This document shows, piece after piece, positions 7,238 through 16,020 of a stretch of DNA of 64,000 nt. The position numbers and the translations under genes are program-made. The DNA lies in NCBI GenBank assembly GCA_027660625.1, contig JAQDNC010000002.1, forward strand, positions 197,981-261,980, given 5' to 3'. The notes below the pieces were generated by a model. That model ran no database searches. It was given only the letters and a program-made list of their open reading frames with translations, and was not told where the DNA came from. The stretch's first letter is position 1. Every line of letters starts with the position of its first letter. Source of the stretch: Coriobacteriaceae bacterium AM100-PB1-1D-6A (lineage in GTDB: Bacteria > Actinomycetota > Coriobacteriia > Coriobacteriales > Coriobacteriaceae).

Positions 7238-9262
7238 ATGGCTAAGTTTGACATCATCGCCGCCACCGGTTGCCCGACCGGCATCGCGCACACCTTCATG
7301 GCGAAGGAGGCGCTGGAGAAGGCAGCTGCCGAGCGTGGTCTGACCATTAAAGTCGAGACCCATGGCCAGGTCGGTGTCGAGAACGAGCTCACCAAGAGTG
7401 AGATCGCTGGTGCCAAGGCCGTCGTCGTCGCAGCCGACAAGGATGTCCAGGAGGAGCGTTTCGCCGGTAAGCCCATGGTTTCCGTTGGTGTTTCCAAGGC
7501 CCTGTCCGTCGAGGCTGCTGGCAAGCTGATCGACCGCGCCCTCGCCGCCAAGGGCGACGACACGGTTGCGGCTGCTGCCGATGTCGAGGATGAGGTCGAG
7601 GAGAAGGAGTCCATCGGCCACATCATCTATAAGCACCTCATGAACGGCGTCAGCCACATGCTGGTCTTCGTCGTTGCCGGTGGTGTCCTGACCGCCGTTT
7701 CGTTCCTGTGGGGCATCACGTCCTTCGATTCGACGGCTGCCGACTACAACAGCTTCGCCGCTATGCTCAAGATCATCGGCGGCATTGCCATGAACCTCAT
7801 GGTTCCCGTGCTTTCCGCCTACATCGCCGAGTCCATCGGCAAGCGCCCGGCACTCGTTCCCGGCTTCGTCGCCGGCATGATTGCCATCCAGGGTCTGCCC
7901 GTTAACGCCGATACCCACATGATCGATGCCGGCGGCACCGGCGTGGGCTTCGGCTTCCTGGGCGGCATCGTCGGCGGCTTCCTCGCTGGCTATGTCATCT
8001 TGCTGCTCGAGAAGGTCTTTGCCGGTCTGCCCAAGAACCTGGACGGCCTCAAGGCTATCTTCCTGTACCCGCTGTTCTCCACGCTGATTGTCGGTCTCGT
8101 GATGCTCGGCATCTCTGGCCCCATGGCTGCCATCAACACCGCCATGATGGACTTCCTCAAGGGTCTGTCTGCCTCTGGCGCTGTTGTCCTGGGTCTTGCT
8201 ATCGGCTGCATGTGCGCCTTTGACATGGGCGGCCCGGTCAACAAGGCTGCTTACGTCACCGGTACTGCTATGCTCACCGAGGCTCTGGCTGCCGGTGTCG
8301 GCACCGACACCTACAACTTTGGCACCAACTTCATGGCTGCCGTCTCCGCCGCCTGCATCGTTCCGCCGCTGATCACCACCTTCGCCGTCGTCGTCGGCAA
8401 GAAGTACTTCAGCCAGGAGGATCATGACGCCGGTGTCGTCAACCTCATCCTTGGTTGCACCCACATCACTGAGGGCGCCATTCCGTTCATGACCAAGAAC
8501 ATCTGGCCCGTCATGCCCATCATGATGCTCGGTTCCTCCATCGCCTCGATCCTGACCATTATGTTCAACGTTCACGATCCGGCGCCCCACGGCGGCTTCC
8601 TGGTCCTTCCCGTTGTCGAGAACGGTCCGCTGTGGGTCCTCGCGATTCTCATCGGCGCCGTGGTCGGTGGCATCCTGTTCGTCGCCTTCAAGAAGTATGA
8701 CTTCGAGAAGAACCAGAAGGCCGCTCCTGCGAAGCCGGTCGAGGCTCCCAAGGCCGCTGCCGTCGAGGCTCCCAAGGCCGCTGCCGTCGAGGCCCCCAAG
8801 GCCGAGGCTGCCGGCTTCGTGAAGGTCGAGAACGTTTTTGTCGCCGAGAACTTCGCTTCACGTGACGAGGCCCTGAGCTTTGTCTCCAACCAGGCCGTCA
8901 AGGCTGGTCTCGCTGACGACGCCGACGCCGTGATGAACGCCTTCCTGGCCCGCGAGGCCGAGGGTACCACGGGCATGATGGAGGGCTTCGCTATTCCGCA
9001 TGCCAAGTCCGATGCCATTACCGAGGCCGCCGTCATTGTCGTCAAGGATGACTCTGGCGTGACCGGTTGGGACACCATGGACGGCGCTCCCGTCAACGTG
9101 GCTATCGCCCTGCTCATCCCCGGTGCCCAGGCCGGCACCACACACCTCAAGATCCTGTCCAAGGTCGCCGAGGCGCTTATGGACGAGGGTTTCCGTGCTA
9201 CCGTCAAGGGTTCCTCCGACGCCGCCGAGATCGCCAAGACGATCAACGCCCGCCTGGTGTAA
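7238..9262 (+). CDS. fruA: PTS fructose-type transporter, EIIBCA fusion
   Basis: Imports a sugar, most likely fructose, and phosphorylates it to the 1-phosphate. Domain order: EIIB (about 1-105, phospho-Cys12 in ATGCPTGIAHTFM), membrane EIIC (about 125-485, many hydrophobic segments), a linker, then EIIA (about 530-674, active His near 588 in GFAIPHAKSDA). The linker holds three tandem copies of an EAPKAAAV-like unit (about residues 502-525), a probable flexible tether. The start at 7238 has an AAGGAGGGA site; the frame is open further upstream but that part has no family similarity. It heads the pts-fruK block. Confidence 0.93.
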   Translation: MAKFDIIAATGCPTGIAHTFMAKEALEKAAAERGLTIKVETHGQVGVENELTKSEIAGAKAVVVAADKDVQEERFAGKPMVSVGVSKALSVEAAGKLIDRALAAKGDDTVAAAADVEDEVEEKESIGHIIYKHLMNGVSHMLVFVVAGGVLTAVSFLWGITSFDSTAADYNSFAAMLKIIGGIAMNLMVPVLSAYIAESIGKRPALVPGFVAGMIAIQGLPVNADTHMIDAGGTGVGFGFLGGIVGGFLAGYVILLLEKVFAGLPKNLDGLKAIFLYPLFSTLIVGLVMLGISGPMAAINTAMMDFLKGLSASGAVVLGLAIGCMCAFDMGGPVNKAAYVTGTAMLTEALAAGVGTDTYNFGTNFMAAVSAACIVPPLITTFAVVVGKKYFSQEDHDAGVVNLILGCTHITEGAIPFMTKNIWPVMPIMMLGSSIASILTIMFNVHDPAPHGGFLVLPVVENGPLWVLAILIGAVVGGILFVAFKKYDFEKNQKAAPAKPVEAPKAAAVEAPKAAAVEAPKAEAAGFVKVENVFVAENFASRDEALSFVSNQAVKAGLADDADAVMNAFLAREAEGTTGMMEGFAIPHAKSDAITEAAVIVVKDDSGVTGWDTMDGAPVNVAIALLIPGAQAGTTHLKILSKVAEALMDEGFRATVKGSSDAAEIAKTINARLV

Positions 9263-9296
9263 CCCCGCAACGCGCGAATAATATCGCCTCTGTAAC

Positions 9297-9333
9297 AAAG
9301 GGGGAGACCCTCTCCAGGGCCTCCCCCTTTTTC
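9297..9333 (+). terminator. Terminator after fruA
   Basis: GGGGGAG...CTCCCCC stem with an inner ACCCT/AGGG pairing, then a T5 tract. It separates fruA from ptsH. Confidence 0.85.
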
Positions 9334-9335
9334 TA

Positions 9336-9347
9336 CCCCCCCCCCCC
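9336..9347. repeat. Poly-C tract (12 C)
   Basis: A run of 12 cytosines between the fruA terminator and repeat B1. It lies outside genes. Homopolymers of this length slip in replication and are error-prone in assembly, so the exact count may be unreliable. Confidence 0.8.
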
Positions 9348-9349
9348 AC

Positions 9350-9418
9350 AAGTTGCGGTGAAATAGGGATTGTTTAAACGATTCAACTCCAAATGCAGTC
9401 CCTATTTCACCCCAACTT
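9350..9418. repeat. 69-bp palindromic element, family B, copy 1
   Basis: Inverted ends AAGTTGCGGTGAAATAGGGA / TCCCTATTTCACCCCAACTT with a unique 25-base middle. A second copy of the same 69-bp length is at 34387-34455. The two share the ends but differ in the middle. Confidence 0.8.
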
Positions 9419-9484
9419 ACAAAAGGGCATAGAGGGGGCTGCCTATCGAGTCTTTGTCGCGAACAGGTTATCAGCCAGAATTCC

Positions 9485-9690
9485 GTTCGCACGATATTAC
9501 TCTGGACCGACCGAGTTTCCGCAGCTCGCCTGCCTGGCGGGGCGGTTAAGTTTGTCGCGAGTTCCGCACGCAAAGGAAAGCACTTAATGTGCTTTCCGTC
9601 TTGCGCAGGACTGTAGAGCAGCAAACTTAACCGCCCCGCCAGGCAGGCGAGCGTGCAGGAACGACATCCGTCCAATAATTCGTGCGAAAC
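9485..9690 (-). repeat. Long palindromic element, family C, copy 1
   Basis: A perfect 31-bp inverted repeat (9524-9554 with 9622-9652), extended by imperfect pairing to about 9485-9690. It encloses a core which, read on the - strand, contains ACAGTCCTGC, an inner hairpin with loop CAC-ATTAA-GTG, and TGCGGAACTCGCG. The core matches copies at 25246-25366 and 31710-31846, but the outer arms are unrelated to theirs. It lies between fruA and ptsH. No protein-coding sequence is seen in it. Confidence 0.85.
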
Positions 9691-9790
9691 ATAATGAAAA
9701 ACAGTTTGATGTGAGTTAATATAAACAACGTCGTGAATATGGCTCCTGTCGCATAGCCGACAGGGCTTAAACACAAAAAAGGAGTCAATT

Positions 9791-10054
9791 ATGGTTTCTG
9801 AGAAGGCTACCCTCGTTAATCCTCAGGGTCTTCACATGCGTCCCGCTGGTCTCTTCGCCTCTACCATGGGCAAGTACGCCTGCGACGTGACGGTCGTCAC
9901 CCCCGAGAAGGAGGTCAACGGCAAGTCCCCGATGGCCCTCATGGCTGCTGGTATCCCCTGCGGCACCGAGGTCGAGGTCAAGTGCGACGGCGCCGACGAG
10001 GCCGAGGCTCTGGCTGCTGCCGTCGAGCTCATCAAGAGCGGTCTTGGCGAGTAG
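9791..10054 (+). CDS. ptsH: Phosphocarrier protein HPr
   Basis: General PTS protein passing phosphate from EI to EIIA. The 87-residue length is the norm. The active-site His15 is in GLHMRPAGL. Ser46 is present (NGKSPMALMAAGI), the residue phosphorylated by HPr kinase in Firmicutes, although the next residue is Pro instead of the usual Ile. No HPr kinase gene is in the window, so regulatory phosphorylation is only possible. An AAAAGGAG site lies close before the ATG. A terminator-like hairpin separates it from ptsI. Confidence 0.95.
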   Translation: MVSEKATLVNPQGLHMRPAGLFASTMGKYACDVTVVTPEKEVNGKSPMALMAAGIPCGTEVEVKCDGADEAEALAAAVELIKSGLGE

Positions 10055-10100
10055 AACTCAAACGGGTCGCATGTTGAACAATTAAGTTCATACTTGGGGG

Positions 10101-10136
10101 GCGCAGTGACCTGTATTAAGGTAGCTGCGCTCTTTT
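10101..10136 (+). terminator. Terminator-like hairpin between ptsH and ptsI
   Basis: GCGCAG-TG-ACCT / AGGT-AG-CTGCGC stem followed by TCTTTT. It sits 46 bases after ptsH and 50 before ptsI. Partial termination here would leave more HPr than EI mRNA, as is known for other pts operons; that use is inference. Confidence 0.7.
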
Positions 10137-10182
10137 GTCATGGATATGGCAAAACGCTTTATCACATGACACGGAGAGAGGA

Positions 10183-11892
10183 ATGGGAATGTATCAGGGA
10201 GTCAACGCATCCGAGGGTATCGGTATCGGCACCGTCATGGTCGCCGTCGATCCCGACTTGACGTTTGAGCCGCACGAGGTTGCTGATTCGGCAGCAGAAA
10301 AGGAGCGCTATCAGACCGCCCTTTCGGTCTTCTGCGAGAAGACCCAGGCTCAGGCCGACCACATGAAGGAGACGGTGGGCGAGGCCGAGGCCGAGATCAT
10401 GAGCGGACACATTGTCCTGGCTCAGGACCCGGGCATGACCGACGCCATCAACGCCGCCATTGACGGCGGCACCTGCGCCGAGCAGGCGCTCATGGACACC
10501 TCGACCATGTTCGAGAACATGTTCCTGTCCATGGACGACGAGATGTTCCGTTTGCGCGCGGCCGACATCGCCGACATCCGCACCGGTATTCTGGCCGAGC
10601 TGCTGGGCAAGGAGGTCGTCGACCTCTCCGTCCTGCCCGAGAACACCGTCGTTGTCGTGCACGACCTCACGCCGTCCATGACTGCCACGATCGATAAGGC
10701 CCACGTTGCCGGTATCGTCACCGAGACCGGTGGCCGCACGTCGCACTCCGCAATCATCGCGCGCGCCCTCGAGATCCCGGCTGTCCTTTCGGTTTCCAAC
10801 AGCTGCACCGCGCTGCGCAACGGCATGACCGTTGTCGTCGACGGTGGCAAGGGCATCGTCGAGGCCGATCCCGACGAGGAGACGCTCGCCGCCTACACCG
10901 CCAAGGCCGAGGCCTTCGCTGCCGAGAAGGCGGCCCTCGAGGCTTTCCGCGGCAAGCCGTCCGTGACTGCCGATGGCATCAAGAAGATCATCGCCTGCAA
11001 CATCGGTAACCCCGATGACGTGCCCAACGCGCTCGATCACGACGCCGAGGCTATCGGTCTGTTCCGCTCCGAGTTCCTGTTCATGGACTCTGCCGAGCTT
11101 CCTTCCGAGGAGGAGCAGTTCAACGCCTACCGCAAGGTCGCCAGCGCACTCAAGGGCGCTCCGGTTATCATCCGCACGCTCGATGTGGGTGGCGACAAGG
11201 AGATTCCGTATCTGCACATGGTCAAGGAAGATAACCCCTTCATGGGCTTCCGCGCCGTGCGTTACTGCCTGGCCAACCCCGATCAGTACAAGGTCCAGCT
11301 CCGCGCCCTGCTGCGCGCCAGCGCCTTCGGCGATGTCAAGATCATGATCCCGCTCGTCACCTGCGTCGAGGAGGTTGTGGCTGTCAAGGAGCTCGTCGAG
11401 CAGTGCAAGGCCGAGCTGACCGAAGAGGGTCGCAAGTTCAACGAGAACATTGAGGTCGGCATTATGGTCGAGACGCCCGCCGCTTCACTGCTCGCTGACC
11501 GTCTGGCCGAGGTCGCCGACTTCTTCTCCATCGGCACCAACGACCTGATCGGCTACACCATGTGCGCCGACCGTGGCAACGACACCATCTCCAACCTGTA
11601 CCAGGTGTACTATCCCGCCGTGCTCCGCTCGCTCAAGAACATCATCGAGAGCGGCGTGAAGGCTGGCATCATGGTCGGTATGTGCGGCGAGGCCGCTGCC
11701 GATCCGCTGCTCGAGCCGCTGCTGATCAGCTGGGGCCTGGAGGAGTTCTCGATGAGCGCTCCGTCTATCCTGCGCGCCCGCAAGACCATCAGCCAGTGGA
11801 CCAAGGCCGAGTGCGACGAGCTCGCCGAGAAGGCGCTCGCCTGCAACACCGCCGCCGAGGTCAAAGCACTGCTCGAGTCCGCAGCTCGCTAA
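10183..11892 (+). CDS. ptsI: PTS enzyme I (PEP-protein phosphotransferase)
   Basis: Takes phosphate from phosphoenolpyruvate and gives it to HPr. About 569 residues, the family norm. The phosphohistidine domain holds GGRTSHSAIIARALEIP (active His). The C-terminal PEP-binding barrel shows RSEFLFM, IRTLDVGGDKEIPYL, the GIMVETPAA segment, FFSIGTNDL and the catalytic Cys in MVGMCGEAA. Two ATGs (10183 and 10189) fit a GGAGAGAGG ribosome site; the start is uncertain by two codons. Confidence 0.95.
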   Translation: MGMYQGVNASEGIGIGTVMVAVDPDLTFEPHEVADSAAEKERYQTALSVFCEKTQAQADHMKETVGEAEAEIMSGHIVLAQDPGMTDAINAAIDGGTCAEQALMDTSTMFENMFLSMDDEMFRLRAADIADIRTGILAELLGKEVVDLSVLPENTVVVVHDLTPSMTATIDKAHVAGIVTETGGRTSHSAIIARALEIPAVLSVSNSCTALRNGMTVVVDGGKGIVEADPDEETLAAYTAKAEAFAAEKAALEAFRGKPSVTADGIKKIIACNIGNPDDVPNALDHDAEAIGLFRSEFLFMDSAELPSEEEQFNAYRKVASALKGAPVIIRTLDVGGDKEIPYLHMVKEDNPFMGFRAVRYCLANPDQYKVQLRALLRASAFGDVKIMIPLVTCVEEVVAVKELVEQCKAELTEEGRKFNENIEVGIMVETPAASLLADRLAEVADFFSIGTNDLIGYTMCADRGNDTISNLYQVYYPAVLRSLKNIIESGVKAGIMVGMCGEAAADPLLEPLLISWGLEEFSMSAPSILRARKTISQWTKAECDELAEKALACNTAAEVKALLESAAR

Positions 11893-11966
11893 TTTGGTAT
11901 CAGAGGTAACCGTGTGGTTGGAATGGGCCGGCCACGCGGCCCTCACATATACAGGGGGTACTGTAA

Positions 11967-12899
11967 ATGTTCTACACGTTAACCGCTAACCCGGCTGTCG
12001 ACATGACGGTTTCGAGCTCTCCGCTCGAGCCCGACGAGAACGTCCGCACCGGCTCGGCCAGCTACACGGCCAACGGCAAGGGCCTCGATGTGTCCTTCGC
12101 CTTTAAGAAGATGGGCGTCGACACCGTCGCGCTCGGCTTCTTCGCCGGCTTCACGGGCAAGTTCATCGTCGAGGAGGTCATGAACCTGGGCTGCCTGTGC
12201 CGCCCGGTCTGGACCGACGGTATCACGCGCATTAACACCTATGTCAACGATGGCCAGCACGAGTACGGCATCCTGAACCCCGGCGCCCCGATCACGCCGC
12301 AGCACCAGGAGGAGCTCTACAACATCCTGGACACCGCGGGCGATCTTGAGTGCCTGATTGTTTCTGGCTCCGTGCCTCCCAAAGCTACGCCTGACTTCCT
12401 GGCTAAGGTCATGGAGCACGCTCAGGCCCGTGGCGCCGACGTCGTCCTGGACCTGTCCTCCGACAAGCTCAAGGAGCTTGCTCACAAGAAGCCGCTGCTC
12501 ATTAAGCCGAACCATCATGAGATGAAGGCCATCTTCGGCGTGCCGGTCGACACCGACGACGAGGTCCGCGTTGCCATGAAGCTCGCCCACGACGCCGGCG
12601 TCCAGAACGTGCTGCTCACCCGTGGTAGCCGCGGCGACGCTTACTTCTCCAACGGCGAGGACATCTGGTACGCCAAGCGTGAGTTCAACATCAAGCTGGT
12701 CTCTTCCGTCTGCGCTGGCGACTGCACCCTCGCTGCCTTCCTGCACAAGTGGTACAGGGATCGCGACAACGTCGAGGAGGCCATGAAGCTCGCTATGGCC
12801 ACCGGCGCTAACGTTGCCGAGTCCGTCGGCATCGGCGACTTCGGTCACGTCGATGAGTACAGCAAGCGCGTTGCTGTCCGCAAGCTCGACCGCAAGTAA
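11967..12899 (+). CDS. fruK: 1-phosphofructokinase, PfkB family (first copy)
   Basis: Converts fructose-1-phosphate, the product of FruA, to fructose-1,6-bisphosphate. The 310-residue PfkB protein starts MFYTLTANPAVDMTV, has the substrate-binding segment YTANGKGLDVSFAFKKMG, the phosphate-binding stretch IVSGSVPPK, LLIKPNHHEM, and the nucleotide site with catalytic Asp in SVCAGDCTLAAF. The usual first Gly of the GAGD motif is Cys here. Placement after ptsI supports the fructose assignment; a tagatose-6-phosphate kinase role cannot be excluded. Confidence 0.85.
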   Translation: MFYTLTANPAVDMTVSSSPLEPDENVRTGSASYTANGKGLDVSFAFKKMGVDTVALGFFAGFTGKFIVEEVMNLGCLCRPVWTDGITRINTYVNDGQHEYGILNPGAPITPQHQEELYNILDTAGDLECLIVSGSVPPKATPDFLAKVMEHAQARGADVVLDLSSDKLKELAHKKPLLIKPNHHEMKAIFGVPVDTDDEVRVAMKLAHDAGVQNVLLTRGSRGDAYFSNGEDIWYAKREFNIKLVSSVCAGDCTLAAFLHKWYRDRDNVEEAMKLAMATGANVAESVGIGDFGHVDEYSKRVAVRKLDRK

Positions 12900-12923
12900 G
12901 CGAAACGCTAGATTTTCGCGTGT

Positions 12924-12957
12924 ATGGCGTCCCGGTTTAGGCCGGGGCGCCATTTTT
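12924..12957 (+). terminator. Terminator after first fruK
   Basis: TGGCGTCCCGG paired with CCGGGGCGCCA around a 6-base loop, followed by TTTTTG. Confidence 0.85.
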
Positions 12958-13115
12958 GTATATTGTGGGCGAGCGACAGGGCGGGGACTCTGTTTCTTTT
13001 GCCCGTCATCCCGCCGCCCTGCACGCGTTCTACACCGTTCGCCGAGTTGCTATAGTCTTTTCCCGAAGCGTGGAATATACTTTCATTAACACGTTGCCTT
13101 GTGAAAGGAACATTC

Positions 13116-14048
13116 ATGATTTACACGCTCACTGCAAATCCCGCCATCGACTACAACATTGCCTGTGACGGTCTTTCCGCCAACACCGTCACCCGCACGC
13201 GCAACGCGGTCTATACGCCCAACGGCAAGGGTCTCAACGTCTCGTTCACCCTTGATCACTACGGCGTCGACACCACGATCCTGGGCTTTTTTGCCGGTTT
13301 CTCGGGCGAGTTTATCGTCAAGGGCGCCGAGGCCCTGGGCGTGCCCGTCAAGCCCGTGTGGACCGACGGCATCACGCGCGTCAATGTCTTCCTCAACGCC
13401 GGTCCCGATACCGAGTACAACATGGTCAATGCGGGCGCTGCCATCAATGCGGCCAACGAGCAGGAGATGTTTGAGCTCATTGATTCGCTCGACGACATGA
13501 CCTGCCTGGTCATTAGCGGCTCGCTGCCCCCCAACACCTCTGAGGGTTTCCTTGCCGAGGTCCTGCGCCGTGTTAAGGCAAAGGGTGCCGAGTTCGTGCT
13601 CGATATCTCGAGTCATCAGCTAGCCGACCTCATCGCCATGGAGCCGTTGCTCATTAAGCCCAACGACGACGAACTACTCGACATCTTTGGCATTAAGGTA
13701 AGCGGTGGCGACGACGAGTCCGTTAAGGGCGCGATGGCCGAGCTGCACGCCAAGGGCGCCAAGAACGTACTGCTGACCCTTGGTGGCGACGGCGCGTACT
13801 TCTCCAACGGCGAGCACATCTGGTTTGCCAACCGTACCTTTGAGGTCAAGGTGCTGTCGACCGTCTGCGCCGGCGACTCCTCGCTTGCCGCCTTCCTGTC
13901 CGTGTGGCACGACGCCCCCGAGCGTGTTGAGGACGCTTTGTGCCTCTCGATGGCCACCGGTGCCAACGTGGTGGAGTGCGCCGGTCTGGGCGATTTTACC
14001 AAGGTGGACGAATATAAGAAGCATATCGAGGTTCGCCAGGTCTGTTAG
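13116..14048 (+). CDS. 1-phosphofructokinase-like PfkB kinase (second copy)
   Basis: A diverged paralogue of the preceding kinase, the same 310 residues long and clearly related along its length (both have YTLTANPA, NGKGL(D/N)VSF, LGFFAGF and VWTDGITR). Motifs: SGSLPPNT, LLIKPNDDEL and STVCAGDSSLAAF, again with Cys replacing the first Gly of GAGD. The ATG at 13116 has a GAAAGGA site; a short upstream extension is unsupported. A terminator before it and a 216-base gap suggest its own promoter. The substrate may be fructose-1-phosphate or a related phosphosugar such as tagatose-6-phosphate. Confidence 0.82.
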   Translation: MIYTLTANPAIDYNIACDGLSANTVTRTRNAVYTPNGKGLNVSFTLDHYGVDTTILGFFAGFSGEFIVKGAEALGVPVKPVWTDGITRVNVFLNAGPDTEYNMVNAGAAINAANEQEMFELIDSLDDMTCLVISGSLPPNTSEGFLAEVLRRVKAKGAEFVLDISSHQLADLIAMEPLLIKPNDDELLDIFGIKVSGGDDESVKGAMAELHAKGAKNVLLTLGGDGAYFSNGEHIWFANRTFEVKVLSTVCAGDSSLAAFLSVWHDAPERVEDALCLSMATGANVVECAGLGDFTKVDEYKKHIEVRQVC

Positions 14049-14071
14049 CTGCATCGATGCATCGTTGCCGA

Positions 14072-14106
14072 ACACCCGCTTTGGATTCCCAAGGCGGGTG
14101 TTTTTT
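14072..14106 (+). terminator. Terminator after second PfkB gene
   Basis: CACCCGC-TTTGG stem pairing with CCAAG-GCGGGTG, then a T6 tract. Confidence 0.88.
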
Positions 14107-14242
14107 CGCGCTGTCCACATGAGGCGCATACTGTCCCGTTCGTTCGAATTGACGACACGATTGCATGTGCGCGCATGCTCGTTTCTTGCTAGACTTCTTG
14201 AGAACCATCGATGAACGCTCGCATGCGTAGGAGGCCATAGGT

Positions 14243-15637
14243 ATGTGCAATGTTTCGCTCAACGGTACGCAGCCCTCAGGCGCCTCCCTGCGTGTGCTAC
14301 ATGCGCTTGAGGCAGCAGGTCTTGAGGCCTGGTTCGTGGGCGGTTGGGTACGTGACGCCCTGATGGGGCGCCCCAGCCACGATGTCGATATGTGTTGCAG
14401 CGGCCTGTGGCAGGAGTCCAAGGCGGCACTCGAGGCCGCCGGTATTGCGGTAGTTGAATCGGGTATTAAATTTGGCGGCATTACCGCCATTTGTGACGAT
14501 GAGCGCATTGAGGTCACGACGTATCGTCTGGACGGTTTTTACACCGATGGCCGACATCCGCAGAGTGTGGAGCGTGCGGCCTCGCTTGAGGACGATCTGG
14601 CCCGTCGTGACTTTACCGTTAATGCCATGGCTTGGCATCCCCAGCGTGGTCTTGTCGACCGTTACGACGGTCAGGGTGACCTGGAACGCAAGCTGATCCG
14701 TGCCGTCGGAGATCCCAAGCGTCGCTTTAACGAGGACGCGCTTCGTATGCTGCGCGCGGTGCGTTTTGCCTGCCGCCTCGATTTTATGATCGAGCCTAAG
14801 ACTAAACAGGCACTTGCCGAATGCTCGCCGCTGCTCGATGCCGTGGCACGCGAGCGCATGGGCATTGAGCTCGAAGGCATTCTTTCGACCGGTCATGGGG
14901 GAGACGCGATGCTGCGCTACCCCGAGCTTATTTGTGCCGCCGTGCCCGAGCTTGCGCCGGCTCGTGGGTTTGACCAGCGCAGCGTCTACCATGCCTTTAA
15001 TGTCTACGAGCATATCGCTCGCGTGTTGACAGTGGCGGGAGAGTTGGCGTTGTGTGACGGCGTGGCTCCTTCGTCGAGTTTAATGTGGGCAGCGTTTTTG
15101 CATGACGTCTCCAAGCCCGATTGCTTTACGGTTGACCATGCGGGCAGCGGTCACTTTTACGGTCATCCCGAGCTTGGCGCCAAGAAGGCACGCGCTGTTA
15201 TGGATCGTCTGGCGCTTTCGCACGATTTGGTTCGCGATGTGTGTCTGCTTATCAAGTATCACGATAAGCCGTTACGCCCCGAGCGTTCCTGTTTGCTCAA
15301 TATGATGCGCCTGCTTTCGGGCGAGGGCGTCGACACGCCGCGTCTGATTGACGAGCTTATGGACCTTAAGCGTGCCGATACGCTGGGTAAGGCGCCGTCG
15401 TGCTTCTATTACGTCGAGACGATCGAGGAGATGCGCTCAATCGCCCACGGACTGCTTGAGGCAGGGGAGCCCTATACGCTCAAGATGCTTGCCATCAACG
15501 GCGGCGACCTGATTCGAGCCGGCGTCAAGCCCGGGCCGGAACTGGGGCAGCTGCTCAACGCGGCCCTCGACGCTGTGATCGAGGATAACATCCCCAACGA
15601 GCGCGAAGCCCTCCTGACTCACCTGCACCTTGGATAA
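14243..15637 (+). CDS. cca: CCA tRNA nucleotidyltransferase / poly(A) polymerase family with HD domain
   Basis: Adds or repairs the 3' CCA of tRNA. The N-terminal nucleotidyltransferase head shows EAWFVGGWVRDALMGRPSHDVDM with the GG and DxD catalytic motif, then RRDFTVNAMAW and NEDALRMLRAVRFACRL. An HD domain follows (AAFLHDVSKPDCF, about residue 290, and KYHDKP). The 464-residue length is usual for HD-containing members. An AGGAGG site is present upstream. tRNA-Glu, 154 bases downstream, already encodes CCA, so the enzyme may serve repair as well as tRNAs lacking CCA. Confidence 0.92.
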   Translation: MCNVSLNGTQPSGASLRVLHALEAAGLEAWFVGGWVRDALMGRPSHDVDMCCSGLWQESKAALEAAGIAVVESGIKFGGITAICDDERIEVTTYRLDGFYTDGRHPQSVERAASLEDDLARRDFTVNAMAWHPQRGLVDRYDGQGDLERKLIRAVGDPKRRFNEDALRMLRAVRFACRLDFMIEPKTKQALAECSPLLDAVARERMGIELEGILSTGHGGDAMLRYPELICAAVPELAPARGFDQRSVYHAFNVYEHIARVLTVAGELALCDGVAPSSSLMWAAFLHDVSKPDCFTVDHAGSGHFYGHPELGAKKARAVMDRLALSHDLVRDVCLLIKYHDKPLRPERSCLLNMMRLLSGEGVDTPRLIDELMDLKRADTLGKAPSCFYYVETIEEMRSIAHGLLEAGEPYTLKMLAINGGDLIRAGVKPGPELGQLLNAALDAVIEDNIPNEREALLTHLHLG

Positions 15638-15728
15638 TCATCCTTCGGTTCCATTCCAAATGGGCTGCCTATTTGACCTGCGTGTTCCATAACCTCCCGA
15701 CATAATTCGGGCAATTTGGAATTTCTTC

Positions 15729-15757
15729 TTGCGCTCGCGTTTTATGTCCCGTAATAT
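15729..15757 (+). promoter_or_regulatory. Promoter of tRNA-Glu
   Basis: TTGCGC (15729-15734), 17-base spacer, TATA-like TAATAT (15752-15757), 34 bases before the tRNA. The rest of the 15638-15728 gap shows no gene. Confidence 0.65.
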
Positions 15758-15791
15758 ATGTCCTCGCAGCACGGCAGTGCAGATGTCATGT

Positions 15792-15868
15792 GGCCCGTTC
15801 GTCTAGCGGTTTAGGACGCCGCCCTCTCAAGGCGGAGATCACCAGTTCGAATCTGGTACGGGCTACCA
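15792..15868 (+). tRNA. tRNA-Glu (anticodon CTC)
   Basis: Folds as a complete cloverleaf: 7-bp acceptor stem (G-U at position 1), anticodon stem CCGCC/GGCGG with loop CTCTCAA and anticodon CTC at 15826-15828, T stem ACCAG/CTGGT with loop TTCGAAT, and encoded 3' CCA (15866-15868). It reads GAG codons. Confidence 0.96.
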
Positions 15869-15880
15869 TGTTTTTAGATA

Positions 15881-15914
15881 CCCGACCTTCCGTGAGAAGG
15901 TCGGGTTTTTTATT
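15881..15914 (+). terminator. Terminator after tRNA-Glu
   Basis: A perfect 10-bp stem CCCGACCTTC / GAAGGTCGGG with loop CGTGA, then T6. Confidence 0.92.
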
Positions 15915-16020
15915 ATAAGTGGTCTGGTCTGTTAATCCCATTTGCCTCATAGCTTTTCGTTTTGCTCATCTCTCATACGGGTACAATATCTCAGATACTT
16001 AGACGGTCAAAAGGAGCCTC

